Source: an uncultured Anaerolineaceae bacterium (GTDB taxonomy: Bacteria > Chloroflexota > Anaerolineae > Promineifilales > Promineifilaceae). Taken from it: a stretch of 7,894 nt of DNA. The stretch covers positions 1 through 7,894 of the forward strand of contig CALBTC010000476.1 of NCBI GenBank assembly GCA_937967805.1, read 5' to 3'. A program made the position numbers and the translations under genes. Each line of letters opens with the position of its first letter. Within the stretch, counting starts at the first letter, position 1. Under the pieces are notes generated by a model. It made no database searches and had not been told where the DNA came from. It saw only the letters and a program-made list of their open reading frames with translations. Positions 5,765 through 7,894 of this stretch are shown here, piece after piece.

Positions 5765-5773
5765 ATTATATCA
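5765..5773 (-). promoter_or_regulatory. Extended -10 promoter of the antitoxin gene
   Basis: The minus strand reads TGATATAAT: a perfect TATAAT (5770-5765) with the TGn extension. An extended -10 can work with a poor -35, and only weak matches (AAGAGT) lie at 17 bp. Transcription would begin near 5758, about 33 nt before the antitoxin ATG. The rest of the 5726-5874 gap holds no gene and no convincing terminator for the dehydrogenase. Arms TTCTCAA (5825-5831) and TTGAGAA (5866-5872) are present but far apart. Confidence 0.6.
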
Positions 5774-5874
5774 TTTTTCATTCCAATACTCTTATAAAGA
5801 AAGGGGCAGCAAGAGGAGTGAGCATTCTCAAATGTGAACGGCCTCGAACGGAGATTCATATTCGGTTGAGAAAG

Positions 5875-7017
5875 CTAGAAGCCCAGCGAACGGCCGATTA
5901 TCTCCTTCATCACCTCATTGGTACCGGCATAAATCGGCTGCACGCGAGCGTCCAGGTAAAACTTGGCGATGGGGTATTCCAGCATGTAGCCGTAACCGCC
6001 GTGCAGCTGCAAACATTGATCCATTACCCTCACTTGCAAATCGGTGGTCCACCATTTGGCCATGGCTGCTTCTTCGGCCGTCAGGTTGCCCGCATTCAGC
6101 TCCATGATGCAGCGATCGACAAAGACGCGAGCAATCTCGATCTCGGTTTTCATTTCGGCCAGCTTGAAGCGGGAGTTTTGGAATTTGCCGATGGGTCGGC
6201 CAAAGGCGGTGCGCTCCTGGCAGTAGGCGATGGTCATCTCCAGGGCGGCTTCGCAGGCGGCTACGGCAATCACCGCCACCGAGAGCCTCTCCTGCGGCAG
6301 CGAGCTCATGAGATAGTAAAAGCCTTTGCCTTCTTCGCCCATCAAGTTTTCCACCGGCACTTTTACATTGTCGAAGAACAGTTCGGCCGTATCTTGCGCC
6401 TTCAGGCCGATTTTTTCCAGGTTACGGCCGCGTTCAAACCCAGCCATACCCCGCTCAATCACCAGCAGGCTGATGCCCGCGTGCCCTTTGTCCGAATCGG
6501 TTTTGACGACGGTGATGACGGCGTCGCTGTTGATGCCGTTGGTGATGAACGTTTTTTGGCCGTTGACCCGGTAATGATCGCCGTGGCGCACGGCCGTTGT
6601 CCGCACACCTTGCAAGTCACTGCCCGCTCCGGGCTCGCTCATGGCGATGGCCGTAATCATCTCGCCGCTGATCATCTTGGGCAGCCAGCGCTGCTTTTGC
6701 TCGTCGGTGGTGTATTTGAGGAAGTAAGGCATGTTCACGTCATTGTGCAGGCCAAAGCCTACCCCGGATGCTCCAGCGCGGGTCAGCTCTTCCACCACGA
6801 TGGCGTTGTAGCGAAAATCGTCAATCTCCAGGCCACCATACGCTTCCGGCGCGTCCATGCACAAAAAGCCCAGCTCGCCCGCCTTCAGCCACAGCTCGCG
6901 CGGGACGATGCCGTCGCGTTCCCACTGCTCATGATAGGGCACAATTTCGTTCTGCACAAAGCGGCGCACGGCGTCACGAAACATGTTGTGTTCGTCGTTA
7001 AAAATGGTGCGTTTCAT
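5875..7017 (-). CDS. Acyl-CoA dehydrogenase, long-chain/LCAD-like
   Basis: The 380-aa product is a full-length FAD-dependent acyl-CoA dehydrogenase, which makes the 2,3-double bond of acyl-CoA and passes electrons to ETF. It has the N-terminal helical domain (about 1-120) and the first family signature AIAMSEPGAGSDL (123-135). The middle beta-domain includes NGQKTFITNG (152-161). The C-terminal helices contain RTAFGRPIGKFQ (269-280) and QLHGGYGYMLEYPIAKFYLD (337-356). The catalytic base of MCAD (Glu in YEGT) is Ala364 here (IYAGTNE). Glu243 in LPQERL takes the position used by LCAD and isovaleryl-CoA dehydrogenase, and the flanking sequence resembles LCAD. The start at 7017 has GGAG 9 nt upstream. 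A role in fatty- or branched-acyl-CoA oxidation is inferred. No ETF or thiolase gene is nearby. Confidence 0.95.
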   Translation of the reverse strand: MKRTIFNDEHNMFRDAVRRFVQNEIVPYHEQWERDGIVPRELWLKAGELGFLCMDAPEAYGGLEIDDFRYNAIVVEELTRAGASGVGFGLHNDVNMPYFLKYTTDEQKQRWLPKMISGEMITAIAMSEPGAGSDLQGVRTTAVRHGDHYRVNGQKTFITNGINSDAVITVVKTDSDKGHAGISLLVIERGMAGFERGRNLEKIGLKAQDTAELFFDNVKVPVENLMGEEGKGFYYLMSSLPQERLSVAVIAVAACEAALEMTIAYCQERTAFGRPIGKFQNSRFKLAEMKTEIEIARVFVDRCIMELNAGNLTAEEAAMAKWWTTDLQVRVMDQCLQLHGGYGYMLEYPIAKFYLDARVQPIYAGTNEVMKEIIGRSLGF

Positions 7018-7040
7018 CGCGAGGCTCTCCTAAAAAAAAT

Positions 7041-7110
7041 ATCCGCAGATTTCGCAGATTACACAGATTTTTAAGGAGTAAATCTGTGTAATCTGTGTGA
7101 TCTGTGGTTT
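7041..7110. repeat. AATCTGCG/AATCTGTG-type repeat forming a long palindrome, copy 4
   Basis: CAGATTACACAGATTT (7055-7070) and AAATCTGTGTAATCTG (7080-7095) are perfect 16-bp inverted arms around a 9-nt loop. The pairing continues outward imperfectly to about 30 bp (25 of 30 by eye). It fills most of the 97-bp gap between the SDR and the acyl-CoA dehydrogenase, so it would fold into a strong hairpin in a read-through transcript. It is related to the copies at 2549, 3471 and 4817. Confidence 0.75.
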
Positions 7111-7114
7111 TGAT

Positions 7115-7894
7115 TTACAGACCGGTCAATTGGGCGCTGACTTGCCACAGTTTTTGGGCGGTGTCGGGATCGTTGGCAACGGCCGTACTTTCCTGCACCT
7201 GGCTGTTGGCAAAATATTCCCCGCTCAAATCCGCCACCTCCGGCGAGGTTGCCAGATAAATGGAGGTTTGCGCCGCGTGCATCAGGTCGGCAAAGCTGGC
7301 CCGCCCTTCCCCCTCGCGGCCGGCGTAATGGGCGTTGAGCTTGGTAGACGGCACGCCGGGATGCAGCGAGTAGGCGGTGACGCCGCTGCCTTCCAGGCGT
7401 CGGGCAAGCTCTTTGGCGAACAGCACATTCATCAATTTGGTCATTGCATAAACAGAAGTATGATGATAGCGACGCTCGCTTTGCAGATCGTCAAAGTTGA
7501 TCGAGCCGCTCCGGTGCACTTGTGACGAAACGTTAACAACCCGCGCCGGAGCCGATTCTTTCAGCCGGTCCAGCAGCAAATTGGTGAGCAAAAATGGGGC
7601 AAGATGGTTGACCGCCAGCTGCAATTCCAACCCATCCGGTGATTCCTGGCGCTGTAAAGGAATAACGGCCGCATTATTGATCAACACATCCACGCGAGGA
7701 AATTGGCCCAAAATCGTCTCGGCCAGTTGGCGAACCTCGTCCTGGGAGGCCAGATCGGCGATGAGCAAATGCACGTCGTCGCTGCCGGCACGCTCAATAA
7801 TTTCTTCCCTGGCATCTTCACCACGCTCGCGGCTGCGGCAGACCATCACCACCGTGGCCCCACGCTGCGCCAGGCCAACGGCCGTTGCCTTGCC
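7115..7894 (-). CDS. Short-chain dehydrogenase/reductase (retinol-dehydrogenase-like SDR), 5' end beyond window
   Basis: The frame is open at the right edge, and 259 residues are visible. The first ones (GKATAVGLAQRGATVVMVCR) are the end of the TGxxxGIG nucleotide-binding motif and the following helix, so only about 10-20 residues are missing. A GTG at 7852 is not the start, because the Rossmann fold begins upstream of it. Asp47 (IADL), NNAA (73-76), the catalytic Ser in VNVSSQ (120-125) and the YxxxK pair Tyr149/Lys153 (YAMTK) are present, followed by LHPGVPSTKL (177-186). The CRSRERG segment after the Rossmann beta-strand suggests NADP preference. The overall pattern resembles retinol dehydrogenase/WW-oxidoreductase-like SDRs, whose bacterial substrates are mostly unknown. 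It lies upstream of the acyl-CoA dehydrogenase, across a 97-bp repeat-filled gap. Confidence 0.93.
   Translation of the reverse strand, partial: GKATAVGLAQRGATVVMVCRSRERGEDAREEIIERAGSDDVHLLIADLASQDEVRQLAETILGQFPRVDVLINNAAVIPLQRQESPDGLELQLAVNHLAPFLLTNLLLDRLKESAPARVVNVSSQVHRSGSINFDDLQSERRYHHTSVYAMTKLMNVLFAKELARRLEGSGVTAYSLHPGVPSTKLNAHYAGREGEGRASFADLMHAAQTSIYLATSPEVADLSGEYFANSQVQESTAVANDPDTAQKLWQVSAQLTGL

Noticed and set aside
5818..7074. 418-codon open frame on the plus strand
   Set aside because: It is antisense to the acyl-CoA dehydrogenase, whose family motifs are complete on the minus strand. Its product is rich in His/Gln/Val with no recognisable domain and ends in translated intergenic repeat.

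Overview
This 7.9-kb window is a stretch of bacterial chromosome in which every gene I can support lies on the minus strand, so it reads from right to left. Most genes are GC-rich, but two islands are visibly AT-richer: a 2H-phosphoesterase gene (2617-3363) and a toxin-antitoxin region (about 5317-5728). No rRNA, tRNA, CRISPR array or transposase is visible. The gene families (long-chain-type acyl-CoA dehydrogenase, MaoC hydratase, membrane-anchored pentapeptide-repeat protein) and the abundant short repeats between genes would fit a Chloroflexota (Anaerolineae-like) or similar environmental bacterium. That placement is inference, held with low confidence.

Layout in transcription order (right to left). 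A short-chain dehydrogenase runs off the right edge (7115-7894). A repeat-derived 97-bp gap with a perfect 16-bp palindrome follows, then an acyl-CoA dehydrogenase (5875-7017). Next comes a toxin-antitoxin module with a clear extended -10 promoter. Its antitoxin is intact (5489-5725), but its PIN toxin has lost the middle of the gene (5317-5492). Directly abutting it (TAG then ATG) is a 117-aa frame joining the first part of a GNAT acetyltransferase to the last part of a VOC/glyoxalase protein (4963-5316). Then comes rmlA (3846-4733), translationally coupled by an ATGA overlap to a MazG-type nucleotide pyrophosphohydrolase (3511-3849). After these lie the AT-rich 2H phosphoesterase (2617-3363), a MaoC-type 2-enoyl-CoA hydratase (1668-2537), an uncharacterised 216-aa protein (914-1564), and a membrane-anchored pentapeptide-repeat protein that continues past the left edge (1-883).

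Functional links. The dehydrogenase, hydratase and SDR would all suit acyl-CoA or lipid metabolism, but they are separated by unrelated genes and need not form one pathway. RmlA makes dTDP-glucose for surface sugars, and the coupled MazG enzyme may clean up nucleotides. No other dTDP-rhamnose gene is present.

The most noteworthy signals are: two adjacent genes with internal deletions (PIN toxin remnant, GNAT-VOC chimera); a highly iterated palindrome ACGGCCGT (seven exact copies); a family of AATCTGCG-type repeats occupying the larger gaps, with two inverted copies bracketing the AT-rich 2H gene; and a separate nested-hairpin repeat at 1584-1627. I did not find a convincing new multi-gene system.
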